This document shows, in pieces, positions 48,084 to 55,874 of a stretch of 64,000 nucleotides of DNA (position 1 is its first letter; every line of letters starts with the position of its first letter). Origin of the DNA: Kiritimatiellia bacterium (GTDB lineage: Bacteria; Verrucomicrobiota; Kiritimatiellia; RFP12; UBA1067); the NCBI GenBank assembly GCA_017403825.1, contig JAFRDO010000045.1:1-64000 (forward strand), in the 5' to 3' direction. Both the position numbers and the translations under genes were made by a program. The notes under the pieces are model-generated. The model was not told the DNA's origin. It made no database searches and worked only from the letters and a program-made list of their open reading frames with translations.

Positions 48084-49403
48084 GTGCAAGAAGAAGAGGA
48101 GATGACTGAAAGCGCGGAAGACGCGACAGCGGCGACCGCCGACGAGGCATTCGTGCGCAGCCTGCTGGAGTCGGACCCAAAGGACCTGCCTCCGCTGCCG
48201 CGCGTCGCGCCCATGACGGTCAGCGAGATCGTCGACGTGCCTACGCGCAGTGCCCGCCATGCGCTGGTGGTGCTCAATGGCGAGCGCGGGCCGTCCTGGC
48301 AGGTGTGCCTCAAGCGCGGACTGTTCGCCCCCGGGGAAAAGGTGCTCTTCGTCCGGCGGGAGATACTGATACGCGACGACCCGCGCATCAAAGACGCCGC
48401 GCGAACCCCCTACCGGCGCAAGAAGATTTTCTTCCCCGGCGGCATTCGCAAGGCGTACATCGCCCTCAAGGCGTCCCTGCGCCCGTACCGTGCGAACCCC
48501 GGCGCAATCCTGAGCCTGTCGCCGTTCACCGAGTTCAAGGACGTGCCGACGGGGACGGACGTGGCGGACCTAATAGGCGTCACGACCGACGCGGAGCTGC
48601 AGAAGGAGCTGGCGGACCGTCAGGCAGCAAAGGCCCTGCACAAGGCGGAGGCCGAGGCAAGGCGGAGCATGGCGGCGGAACGGCGCAAGAAGCGGCTGTC
48701 TGAGAGCCGCGGACGGTCGCTCCGCGAAGAGGCGTGCGCCAACGGCAGAATGTGCTTCTTCGGCGAGCGGACGCCAAACTACGTAAAGGCGACGGAGCTC
48801 GCCCACCTCGAAGAGCACCCCGAGTATTTCGAGCAGTTCCGCGAGACACGGTTCGACGTGACGGAGAAAGAAGACGGCCTAAACCTGTCACTCTATTGCG
48901 CGCGGCTGCAGGATCCCAAGCGGCCGATCCACCTCTGCGTCGGCGGACAGGAGATACGCTTCTCGGACAGGAGCTACTTCTGGAGAATGATGCTTTCGCT
49001 CGGCATAGCGGAGCGGGTGCTGGAGAGCGGACGCAACCTGGTGATGGAGGGAATAGTCGTGGGGCCGGGTTTCCGCCACGGCTGGGAGGACGGCTACCGC
49101 CGCGACATCTTCCGCGTGTTCGACATCTTCGACCTGGACGACGACCGCCTGCTGAACACCGAGGAACGGCGGAACTTCTGCGTGGAACACGGAGTGCCGA
49201 TGGTTCGCGAGGTGCTGACCGACTGCGCCCTTTTCACCGACTATGCGGACATGGACGCGGTCGTCGGCCTAGCGTCAGGCAAGACGGTGCGCGGGCTGCC
49301 GCGCCACGGAATCGTCGCCCGCAGCCGCGACGCGTCAGCCCCGGCATGGTTCGATGTCTCCAACCCCGGCTATGCGAAGTTCCTCCGCACCTGCGGCGCT
49401 TGA
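48084..49403 (+). CDS. RNA ligase, Rnl5 (DraRnl)-like
   Basis: The 439-residue protein has an N-terminal OB-like module (about 30-165), a charged coil (about 185-225), and a nucleotidyltransferase domain. Motif I is KEDG with Lys262 as the AMP acceptor, motif III-like FDIFDLDD, and motif IV EGIVVG (Glu322). Near the end, HGIVARSRD stands where motif V is expected. DraRnl-like ligases seal RNA 3'-OH ends in repair. The GTG start lies 7 nt after a -10 hexamer and lacks a ribosome site. It is divergent from the NahK-like gene. Confidence 0.72.
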   Translation: MQEEEEMTESAEDATAATADEAFVRSLLESDPKDLPPLPRVAPMTVSEIVDVPTRSARHALVVLNGERGPSWQVCLKRGLFAPGEKVLFVRREILIRDDPRIKDAARTPYRRKKIFFPGGIRKAYIALKASLRPYRANPGAILSLSPFTEFKDVPTGTDVADLIGVTTDAELQKELADRQAAKALHKAEAEARRSMAAERRKKRLSESRGRSLREEACANGRMCFFGERTPNYVKATELAHLEEHPEYFEQFRETRFDVTEKEDGLNLSLYCARLQDPKRPIHLCVGGQEIRFSDRSYFWRMMLSLGIAERVLESGRNLVMEGIVVGPGFRHGWEDGYRRDIFRVFDIFDLDDDRLLNTEERRNFCVEHGVPMVREVLTDCALFTDYADMDAVVGLASGKTVRGLPRHGIVARSRDASAPAWFDVSNPGYAKFLRTCGA

Positions 49404-49408
49404 CCGGC

Positions 49409-50326
49409 TTACTTGTCCATGTGGACGGTGAGTTGCGGGAACGGAATCTTGACGCCGCTATTCTCGAAGGCGACCTTGACAGCCTGGCAGGTTGCGTTAT
49501 ATACGGCCCAGTAGTCGCCGCCGCTCGACCACGGACGGATGTTGAGCGAAACCTGGCTGTCGTCGAGCGATGCGACCGAGACGGAGGGTGCAGGATCCTT
49601 CAGCACTCCCGGCACGGACGCCAATGCCTTCAACGCGATCTCTATCGCCTTGCCCACGTCGCTCGAATAGTCGATGCCTATCTTGATGTCGACGCGGCGG
49701 ATGCCGAGCGCGGAGAAGTTCGTGATTGGCCCGCCCCAGGCGCTCTTGTTGGGTATGACGACCTTCTTGTTGTCGGCGGTCGAAAGGACGGTGGCCATCA
49801 TGTCGACCTGCTTCACCGAACCCTCAAGCCCGGCGACGATCACGTAGTCGCCGATCTTGAACGGCTGGTTGATCGCAATCATCAGTCCGGAGGCCAGGTT
49901 GCCGAGCGACTCCTGGAACGCAAAGCCCAGTATGAAGCCGGTGACGCCAAGGCCGGCGACGATCGGCCCGATGTTGACGCCTAGCATGCCCAGCACCGTC
50001 ACGAGCAGTATCACCCAGCAGACCTTGGAGGTAACGTTGCACGCGAACGTGTCCAGCAGCGTGCCGCCGCGTCCGCTCTTCTTCATCGCCCGCCCGACGG
50101 CGGCGACGATGAGACGTATGGCGATCGCGCCGACTACGAGAACGACGGCGGCGAACAATATCTTGATCGCGAACGCCAGCCCCTTCTCGGCGAGCCACGT
50201 GACGATCTGGTTCCAGAGGTCCTGGCCCTCCGAGAAGTGGCGGCCGAACTCTGCTTTCAGAGTTTCAGCTGCAGTGGTTGCGCCGGTTGCGGCGGCTACG
50301 GTTGCATTCGTGGCTGTTTCGGGCAT
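49409..50326 (-). CDS. mscS: Small-conductance mechanosensitive channel (MscS)
   Basis: The 305-residue protein has three helices (about 45-67, 95-120, 122-145), the pore helix GVTGFILGFAFQESLGNLASG, and the cytoplasmic beta domain (FKIGDYVIVAGLEGSVKQV, TADNKKVVIPNKS). It opens under osmotic downshock. An Ala/Thr-rich N-terminal tail of ~30 residues precedes the helices. AAGGAG lies before the ATG. It is convergent with the RNA ligase gene. Confidence 0.95.
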   Translation of the reverse strand: MPETATNATVAAATGATTAAETLKAEFGRHFSEGQDLWNQIVTWLAEKGLAFAIKILFAAVVLVVGAIAIRLIVAAVGRAMKKSGRGGTLLDTFACNVTSKVCWVILLVTVLGMLGVNIGPIVAGLGVTGFILGFAFQESLGNLASGLMIAINQPFKIGDYVIVAGLEGSVKQVDMMATVLSTADNKKVVIPNKSAWGGPITNFSALGIRRVDIKIGIDYSSDVGKAIEIALKALASVPGVLKDPAPSVSVASLDDSQVSLNIRPWSSGGDYWAVYNATCQAVKVAFENSGVKIPFPQLTVHMDK

Positions 50327-50406
50327 GGCTGGTTTTCTCCTTCACTTTCCTTGTTTCTGCTTTTGACCGCGAGCCGTCCGACGGCGGCTTCAGTCCGTTG
50401 CTGCGA

Positions 50407-50412
50407 ATTATA
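50407..50412 (-). promoter_or_regulatory. Extended -10 promoter of mscS
   Basis: Minus-strand TGGTATAAT gives a leader of ~74 nt. It lies back to back with the EamA promoter. Confidence 0.58.
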
Positions 50413-50447
50413 CCACAAATCTGGAGTCGCTGCGCACGACGGCGTGG

Positions 50448-50453
50448 TATAAT
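50448..50453 (+). promoter_or_regulatory. Leaderless promoter of the EamA gene
   Basis: TGGTATAAT; 7 nt separate the hexamer from the ATG at 50461. This rejects longer frames that start upstream. Confidence 0.72.
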
Positions 50454-50460
50454 AGCGCGC

Positions 50461-51357
50461 ATGGACTGGACCTGGTGGATACTTTCGAGCGCGGTATTCC
50501 TGGCGCTATATGACCTCGCCAAGAAGGCGAGCGTGCGCGGCAACGCAGTGCTGCCGGTGCTGCTCTGCTCGACGTGCTTCGGCTGCGCGGCGTTCGTGTC
50601 CGCGCTGGCGGCGGCGGGACGCCTGGCGGACGTGCTGGCAGCGACAGACGGACGGGTTGCGGCGCTCGCCGTGGCGAAGTCGGGAATCGTGGCCACGTCG
50701 TGGATATTCACATTCTGCGCGCTGCGCACGCTGCCGATCACGATTGCGACGCCGATACGCGCGTCAGCGCCGGCGCTCGTCTTCGTGCTGGCGCTCGTAC
50801 TTTACGGCGAGGTGCCGACGGCAACGCAGGCGGTCGGAATGCTCGCGGTGTTCGCGGGGCTGTGGCTGTTCTCTTGGGCGGGCCGCTACGAGGGAATCGA
50901 CTTCCTGCGGAACCGCGCCGTGTGGTGCGCCGTCGCGGGCGCGTGCTGCTCGGCCATGTCGTCGCTCTGGGACAAGTACGTCTTTCAGGTGGCGGAAGCG
51001 CCGGTAGAGAGCGTTCAGCTGTTCTTCCAGCTGGGACTTGTGGCAGTTTACGCAGGCTGCCTCGCCGTTACGGTCGCGTGGCGACGGCTGCATGGCGACG
51101 GCGGTGCGCCGGGCGCACCGTTCGACTGGCGCTGGACGATTCCGCTCGTCGGAGTGCTGCTGGCGGCGGCAGACTGGCTGTACTTCACCGGCCTCGCGGT
51201 GCCGGGCGTGCCGATCTCGGTGGCGTCGCTGATGCGGCGGCTGTCGGTCGGGCTGACGTTCGTGCTGGGCGCGGCGGCCTTCAGGGAGACGAACCTGAAG
51301 CGAAAGGCTCTGGCGCTCGGGCTTCTGCTCGCAGGCACCGCGCTTCTCTGTCTGTGA
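50461..51357 (+). CDS. EamA family (DMT) transporter
   Basis: The 298-residue protein has ten predicted helices in two EamA halves (ATPIRASAPALVFVLALVLYGE ends the first; MRRLSVGLTFVLGAAAFRE ends the second). DMT members export metabolites such as amino acids; the substrate is unknown. The ATG is fixed by the promoter 7 nt upstream. It is followed after 18 nt by yfcE, which has its own promoter. Confidence 0.9.
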   Translation: MDWTWWILSSAVFLALYDLAKKASVRGNAVLPVLLCSTCFGCAAFVSALAAAGRLADVLAATDGRVAALAVAKSGIVATSWIFTFCALRTLPITIATPIRASAPALVFVLALVLYGEVPTATQAVGMLAVFAGLWLFSWAGRYEGIDFLRNRAVWCAVAGACCSAMSSLWDKYVFQVAEAPVESVQLFFQLGLVAVYAGCLAVTVAWRRLHGDGGAPGAPFDWRWTIPLVGVLLAAADWLYFTGLAVPGVPISVASLMRRLSVGLTFVLGAAAFRETNLKRKALALGLLLAGTALLCL

Positions 51358-51362
51358 TTTGG

Positions 51363-51368
51363 TATAAT
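51363..51368 (+). promoter_or_regulatory. Leaderless promoter of yfcE
   Basis: TGGTATAAT in the 18-nt gap after EamA; 7 nt separate the hexamer from the ATG. Confidence 0.72.
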
Positions 51369-51375
51369 ATGCGCC

Positions 51376-51891
51376 ATGCGGATACTCTTTCTGAGCGACA
51401 TACACGGTGTGCCGTCAGCGCTGGAGGCGGCGTTCGCGTCGGCGGCGACGCTCGGCTACGACAAGATCGCCCTTCTCGGCGACCTGCTCTACCACGGGCC
51501 GCGCAACGGAGTGCCTGACTTCTACGACCCAGTGCGGGTAGCGCAGATGCTCAACCTGCGCAAGGATCGGATCGTGGCGGTGCGCGGCAACTGCGACGCC
51601 GAGGTGGACCAGATGATGTTCGAATTCCCGATGATGGGCGACTACGCGGTGCTGGACGCGGGGACGGAAACGTTCTTCCTTACGCACGGCCACCTCTGGA
51701 ACGAGCAGCGCCTGCCGCCCGCCGGCATCGGCACGGTACTGGTCCACGGCCACACGCACGTGCCGGAGCTCAAGCGGCTGGGCTGCGGGCTTACCGTCTT
51801 CAATCCCGGCTCCGTCGCGCTGCCAAAGGGAGGCAGCAGCCGCTCGTTCGGCTACTTCGACGGACAGGAGCTCCGCCACTACACGATCTAG
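51376..51891 (+). CDS. yfcE: Phosphodiesterase YfcE
   Basis: The 171-residue calcineurin-like phosphodiesterase has LSDIHG (metal ligands), LLGDLLYHGPRN, VRGNCDAE, LTHGHLW and VHGHTHVP, in the family order. YfcE hydrolyses phosphodiesters in vitro; the role in cells is not settled. The length fits (E. coli 184). It is followed by htpX after 11 nt, which has a GGAGA ribosome site. Confidence 0.92.
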   Translation: MRILFLSDIHGVPSALEAAFASAATLGYDKIALLGDLLYHGPRNGVPDFYDPVRVAQMLNLRKDRIVAVRGNCDAEVDQMMFEFPMMGDYAVLDAGTETFFLTHGHLWNEQRLPPAGIGTVLVHGHTHVPELKRLGCGLTVFNPGSVALPKGGSSRSFGYFDGQELRHYTI

Positions 51892-51902
51892 AGGAGACAA
51901 AC

Positions 51903-52787
51903 ATGAAACGGATAATGCTTTTCCTTATAACGAACATCGCGGTAATGGCGATGCTGACCATCGTGGCCAACGTGCTGTGCGCGGTCATGGGCGTGCCGAT
52001 GGATCAGGAATGGGCCCAACTGCTGGTCGTGGCGGCGGTCTACGGCATGGGCGGCTCGATCATATCGCTGCTGATGTCAAAGACGATGGCGAAGCTCGCG
52101 TGCCGGGCGAAGACGATTGACGGGAGCGAAGGCGAGGCCGAACGCTGGCTCGTGTCCACGGTCGAGGACCTGTCCAGGCGCGCCGGAGTGAAGATGCCCG
52201 AGGTGGCGATATATCCTGGCGCCGCGAACGCCTTCGCCACGGGCGCGTTCAAGAACCACGCGCTCGTAGCGGTGTCGTCGGACATCATGGGCCAGATGAC
52301 GAAGGAGGAGTTGCGCGCGGTGCTCGGACACGAGATGAGCCATGTGGCGAACGGCGACATGGTGACGCTTACGCTGGTGCAGGGCGTGCTCAACGCATTC
52401 GTCATCGTCGCCTCGCGCGTCTTGGCGTCGGTTCTCGCCGGCTCCGGCGACGGCAGGGGCGGCCGCCGCTCGAACGGCGGCGTGTATTTCCTGGCGGTGC
52501 TGGTGCTGCAGATCGCGCTGGGTGCGCTCGCCTCGCTGGTAGTGATGTGGTTTTCGCGCAAGCGCGAATACGCGGCGGACGCGGGATCGGCGCGGCTGCT
52601 CGGCTCGCCGTCGCCGATGATCGCCGCGCTGCGCAGGCTCGGAAACCTGCAGCCCGGGGCGCTGCCCGACTCCCTGCGGGCGATGGGCATAGCCGGGAAG
52701 CGCAAGACGTCCATATGGGCGACGCACCCGTCTCTTGACGACCGCATCAACGCACTCCAGAACCTGGGCGCAGGCGTCTTCGCATAA
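51903..52787 (+). CDS. htpX: Membrane protease HtpX
   Basis: The 294-residue M48 metalloprotease has two N-terminal helices (8-30, 38-58), the zinc site HEMSH (His143, Glu144, His147), two further helices and the downstream Glu in SRKREYAADAGSARL, and closes THPSLDDRI. It degrades damaged membrane proteins. GAGGAGAC precedes the ATG. The length matches E. coli HtpX (293). Confidence 0.95.
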   Translation: MKRIMLFLITNIAVMAMLTIVANVLCAVMGVPMDQEWAQLLVVAAVYGMGGSIISLLMSKTMAKLACRAKTIDGSEGEAERWLVSTVEDLSRRAGVKMPEVAIYPGAANAFATGAFKNHALVAVSSDIMGQMTKEELRAVLGHEMSHVANGDMVTLTLVQGVLNAFVIVASRVLASVLAGSGDGRGGRRSNGGVYFLAVLVLQIALGALASLVVMWFSRKREYAADAGSARLLGSPSPMIAALRRLGNLQPGALPDSLRAMGIAGKRKTSIWATHPSLDDRINALQNLGAGVFA

Positions 52788-52804
52788 GACGGAACGGGCC
52801 GGGC

Positions 52805-53587
52805 ATGGGCTGGAAGGGAATTGCGATCGGCGGGTGGCTCGGCAGCCTCTTCGGCGGACCGCTCGGCGCCATCATAGGCGCGGCCCTTGGGCACAACATA
52901 GAGAAACACGCCTCCGCCGGCTCGCGGCGTCGTCCGCGCTTCGGGCAGACCTACTCGCAGAGCCAGCGGAGCCTCATCTTCTGCGCGTCAGCCGCAGCGA
53001 TGCTGGCCAAGATGGCGAAGGCCGACGGCCGGGTCACCCAGGCGGAAATCGACAGCGTGGAACAAGCCTTCCGGCGGCTCGGCTTCACCGCCGCCGCGCG
53101 CGACTACGCCATCAAGGTCTTCCGGCGGGCGAAGGACGACTCGCACACCATAGGCGAATACGCGAGGGAGTTCGCCGCCGCGGTCGACTCGCTGGAGGTC
53201 CGCGAGCTGTTCTACGAGATCCTGTGGGACATCGCGGGCGCCGACGGCACGTTCAGTCCCGAGGAGCTGCGCATACTGCAGCACATCCCCGGCGCGCTGG
53301 ACATCAGGCCGGACTGGTACGCATACTTCGCGTCCCAGCGGCTCGGAGGCGGAGGTCGCGGCGCGACGGCGCGCGATCCGCTGGCGGACGCCTATTCGGT
53401 GCTCGGGGCGAAGGCGACGGACGACGCAGAAGCGCTGCGACGGCGCTACCGCGACCTGGCGAAGAAGAACCACCCGGACGCACTGCGGGCGCAGGGGCTG
53501 CCGGAGGAAATGGTCGGCAAGGCGACCGAACGCATGAGCCGCATCAACGCGGCCTGGGCAACCATCAAGGAGGCAAGAGGAATATGA
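52805..53587 (+). CDS. TerB-DnaJ (DjlA-like) co-chaperone
   Basis: The 260-residue protein has a Gly-rich N-terminal segment (GGWLGSLFGGPLGAIIGAALG) like the anchor of DjlA, a TerB domain (about 55-175; AKMAKADGRVTQAEI, DIAGADGTFSPEEL), and a C-terminal J domain (about 195-258) with HPD in KKNHPDALR. It would stimulate DnaK at the membrane. It follows htpX by 17 nt, fitting a stress operon, and its stop overlaps the sirtuin start. Confidence 0.88.
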   Translation: MGWKGIAIGGWLGSLFGGPLGAIIGAALGHNIEKHASAGSRRRPRFGQTYSQSQRSLIFCASAAAMLAKMAKADGRVTQAEIDSVEQAFRRLGFTAAARDYAIKVFRRAKDDSHTIGEYAREFAAAVDSLEVRELFYEILWDIAGADGTFSPEELRILQHIPGALDIRPDWYAYFASQRLGGGGRGATARDPLADAYSVLGAKATDDAEALRRRYRDLAKKNHPDALRAQGLPEEMVGKATERMSRINAAWATIKEARGI

Positions 53588-54306
53588 AGAAGATGATCGA
53601 GGCCATAAGGAACGCGCGGCATGTCGGCTGTCTCACCGGCGCCGGAGTTTCCACGCTGTGCGGCATTCCGGACTTCCGAGGACCGCAGGGACTGTACAAG
53701 CAGAAGGACGCCGAGCGGATCTTCGACATCGACTGGTTCGACCGCGACCCGTCGATCTACTATCGCGGCTGCGCGGAGCTTGTCTACGGGCTCGACCGGT
53801 TCGAGCCGGGCCCGGTGCACCGGGCGCTGAAGCACCTGGAAGACATGGGGCAACTCAAGGGCATAGCCACGCAGAACATCGACATGCTGCACCAAAAGGC
53901 CGGCTCGTCGAACGTCTACGAGGTGCATGGCTCGCCGATACTGCACCACTGCCGGCGGTGCGGCGCGGAGAAGACGTTCGCTGAAGTGCTGGCAATGCTG
54001 CGGGCCGCGCCCGGCGAAGTGCCGCGCTGCACGTGCGGAGGCGCATACAAGCCGGACATAACGTTCTTCGGCGAGGCGCTCCCCGAAGCGGCCTTCGCGG
54101 CAGCGCAGTCGCTGGCGATGCGAAGCGACGTTTTTCTGGTGCTGGGCACGTCGCTCACGGTCTTCCCGGCGGCGGGCCTGCCGCGCCTTGCGCTCCAAGG
54201 CGGAGCGAAGGTGTTCATCGTGAACGCCCAGCCCACGTCGCTCGACCCGTTCGCGGCAGGCGTCTACCGTGATCTCGCGGAGTTCGCGAACGCGTTGTTG
54301 CGGTAA
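53584..54306 (+). CDS. cobB: NAD-dependent protein deacylase (sirtuin)
   Basis: The 240-residue protein has GAGVSTLCGIPDFRG (NAD site), ATQNIDMLHQKAG, the catalytic His in YEVHGS, a zinc site with Cys pairs in HCRRCG and RCTCGG, and LGTSLTVFPAAGLP. It removes acyl groups from lysines. The ATG overlaps the stop of the J-domain gene (ATGA). Confidence 0.93.
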   Translation: MKKMIEAIRNARHVGCLTGAGVSTLCGIPDFRGPQGLYKQKDAERIFDIDWFDRDPSIYYRGCAELVYGLDRFEPGPVHRALKHLEDMGQLKGIATQNIDMLHQKAGSSNVYEVHGSPILHHCRRCGAEKTFAEVLAMLRAAPGEVPRCTCGGAYKPDITFFGEALPEAAFAAAQSLAMRSDVFLVLGTSLTVFPAAGLPRLALQGGAKVFIVNAQPTSLDPFAAGVYRDLAEFANALLR

Positions 54307-54309
54307 AAT
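54304..54309 (+). promoter_or_regulatory. Promoter-like TAAAAT before a seven-codon frame
   Basis: TAAAAT ends 7 nt before the ATG at 54317, which opens MKKSVAS and a stop (54317-54340). The hexamer overlaps the sirtuin stop codon and lacks the TG of the other promoters. The frame may be a decayed gene start or a leader peptide. Confidence 0.35.
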
Positions 54310-54403
54310 ACGGGTCATGAAGAAAAGTGTTGCGAGCTGACGGAATTCGTCCGCCGGGGCGACGCGCAGACGCTCGAATTCTATGGGTTACTGCACATTA
54401 TGG

Positions 54404-54409
54404 TATAAT
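54404..54409 (+). promoter_or_regulatory. Leaderless promoter of the ceramidase-like gene
   Basis: TGGTATAAT; 7 nt separate the hexamer from the ATG at 54417. Confidence 0.72.
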
Positions 54410-54416
54410 GTGCAAC

Positions 54417-55811
54417 ATGAAAAAGAAAATACTGTTGGTAGCGGCCATTGGTGTCGCACTTTCGCTTAACGCAGAATTCAAGGCTGGCTTCGCCCGCGTG
54501 GACATTACGCCGCCCATAGGGACGGAACTTTCAGGACATCCTGAGAAGCGCGTATCGGACGGCATCATCGATCCGCTTGAAGTAAACGCAGTCGCGTTCT
54601 CCGACGGCACAAACCGTGCGGTGGTGCTTTCCGCCGACGTGACCAACTTGCGCGGCTATTTCAAGCTTTACCGCGAGAACGCAGCGAAAGCGGCGGGGCT
54701 TCCGCCGGAGGCCGTGTTCATCGCCTGCACGCATACGCACACGGGGCCGCACATAGGCCTTAGCCACTACGGAAAGACATTCGACTCGTTCGCAAAAGCG
54801 AGCACCTACGAACTCTTTGTCGGAGAAAGGCTGAAGGACGCCGTAAAACTTTCGCTCTCCGACCTTGCGCCGGCGAAGATCTCGATCGGGAGAGGCGAGG
54901 CCAAGAACATATCGTTCATACGCCGCTACCGCATGAAGGACGGCACCTGCCGCACAAACCCAGGGCGTGGGAATCCAGACATCGTCGCGCCGATCGGCAC
55001 GCCTGACGAGACGGTGCAGCTTGTGCGCATCGACCGCGAAGGTCGCGACTCCATCGCGATCGTAAACTTCCAGTGCCATCCGGACACAATAGTCGGGCTC
55101 AAGATAGGCGCAGACTGGCCGGGCGTCGTGCGCAGGACGGTCGAGCGCACGCTTGACGGCGTTAAATGCATCTTTGTGAACGGCGCACAGGGCGACTCAA
55201 ACCACGTATGCGTGGATCTCAACCGCAAGGACGTGCCCAGGGGTCGCGACGTGGTCTATATCCACATGGGCCGCGTGGTAGCTGGGGCGGTGATTGGAAT
55301 CTGGGACGCCTGCGAGCCTGTTCCTGCCGGCAAGGTAGGCTTTGGCGTGACACTTCAGGAGGTCAAGACCAACCGCCCCGCGCCAGAGGAGATTCCCGAG
55401 GCGCAACGCATCATAGACCTCATCAAGGCCGGCAAGCAGTCCGAAGTTCCCGGCAAGGGCATGCAGCGGATCACCAACATGGCCGCCGCGACGCGCAAGA
55501 TAAACCTCAAGGACGGGCCAAACTACTTCAAGTTCCCGCTTTCCGCCGTCACAGTCGGCAAGTCGCTGGCATTCGTGGGCTTCCCCGGCGAGCCGTTCAC
55601 AGCCTATGGAACGACGCTAAAAGAGAAATCCCCTTTCACAATGACGATTCCAGCCTGCATAGTCAACGGCAACTTCGGCTATCTGCCCACGGATGCGGCC
55701 CTTGGCGAAGAGGGCTACGAGACGCAGGGTTCGCTCTTCGTGCAAGGACTTGAGGAAGCGATAGTCAATGGCCATCTGGAACAGCTTCGCAGCCTTTTCG
55801 CCCCGTTTTAA
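54417..55811 (+). CDS. Secreted neutral/alkaline ceramidase-like enzyme
   Basis: The 464-residue protein has a signal peptide (KKKILLVAAIGVALSLNAEF) and the ceramidase N-terminal-domain pattern: AGFARVDITPPIG, ACTHTHTGPHIG (zinc site), NFQCHPD, NGAQGDSNHV at the place of the nucleophile Ser, and VGFPGEPFTAYG. Family members split ceramides or act as sugar lactone/lipid hydrolases; short bacterial versions without the C-terminal domain are of unsettled substrate. The start is fixed by the promoter 7 nt upstream. Confidence 0.85.
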   Translation: MKKKILLVAAIGVALSLNAEFKAGFARVDITPPIGTELSGHPEKRVSDGIIDPLEVNAVAFSDGTNRAVVLSADVTNLRGYFKLYRENAAKAAGLPPEAVFIACTHTHTGPHIGLSHYGKTFDSFAKASTYELFVGERLKDAVKLSLSDLAPAKISIGRGEAKNISFIRRYRMKDGTCRTNPGRGNPDIVAPIGTPDETVQLVRIDREGRDSIAIVNFQCHPDTIVGLKIGADWPGVVRRTVERTLDGVKCIFVNGAQGDSNHVCVDLNRKDVPRGRDVVYIHMGRVVAGAVIGIWDACEPVPAGKVGFGVTLQEVKTNRPAPEEIPEAQRIIDLIKAGKQSEVPGKGMQRITNMAAATRKINLKDGPNYFKFPLSAVTVGKSLAFVGFPGEPFTAYGTTLKEKSPFTMTIPACIVNGNFGYLPTDAALGEEGYETQGSLFVQGLEEAIVNGHLEQLRSLFAPF

Positions 55812-55817
55812 GGGGGA

Positions 55818-55847
55818 TTGACACATTCAGCGCTTCTCAGCTATAAT
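55818..55847 (+). promoter_or_regulatory. Consensus sigma-70 promoter of the LamG protein gene
   Basis: TTGACA (55818-55823) and TATAAT (55842-55847) are 18 nt apart. The leader of ~20 nt carries GAAAGGAAC. A strong promoter suggests high expression. Confidence 0.8.
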
Positions 55848-55874
55848 ACGGTTCAGTAGAAAGGAACTTCAACC

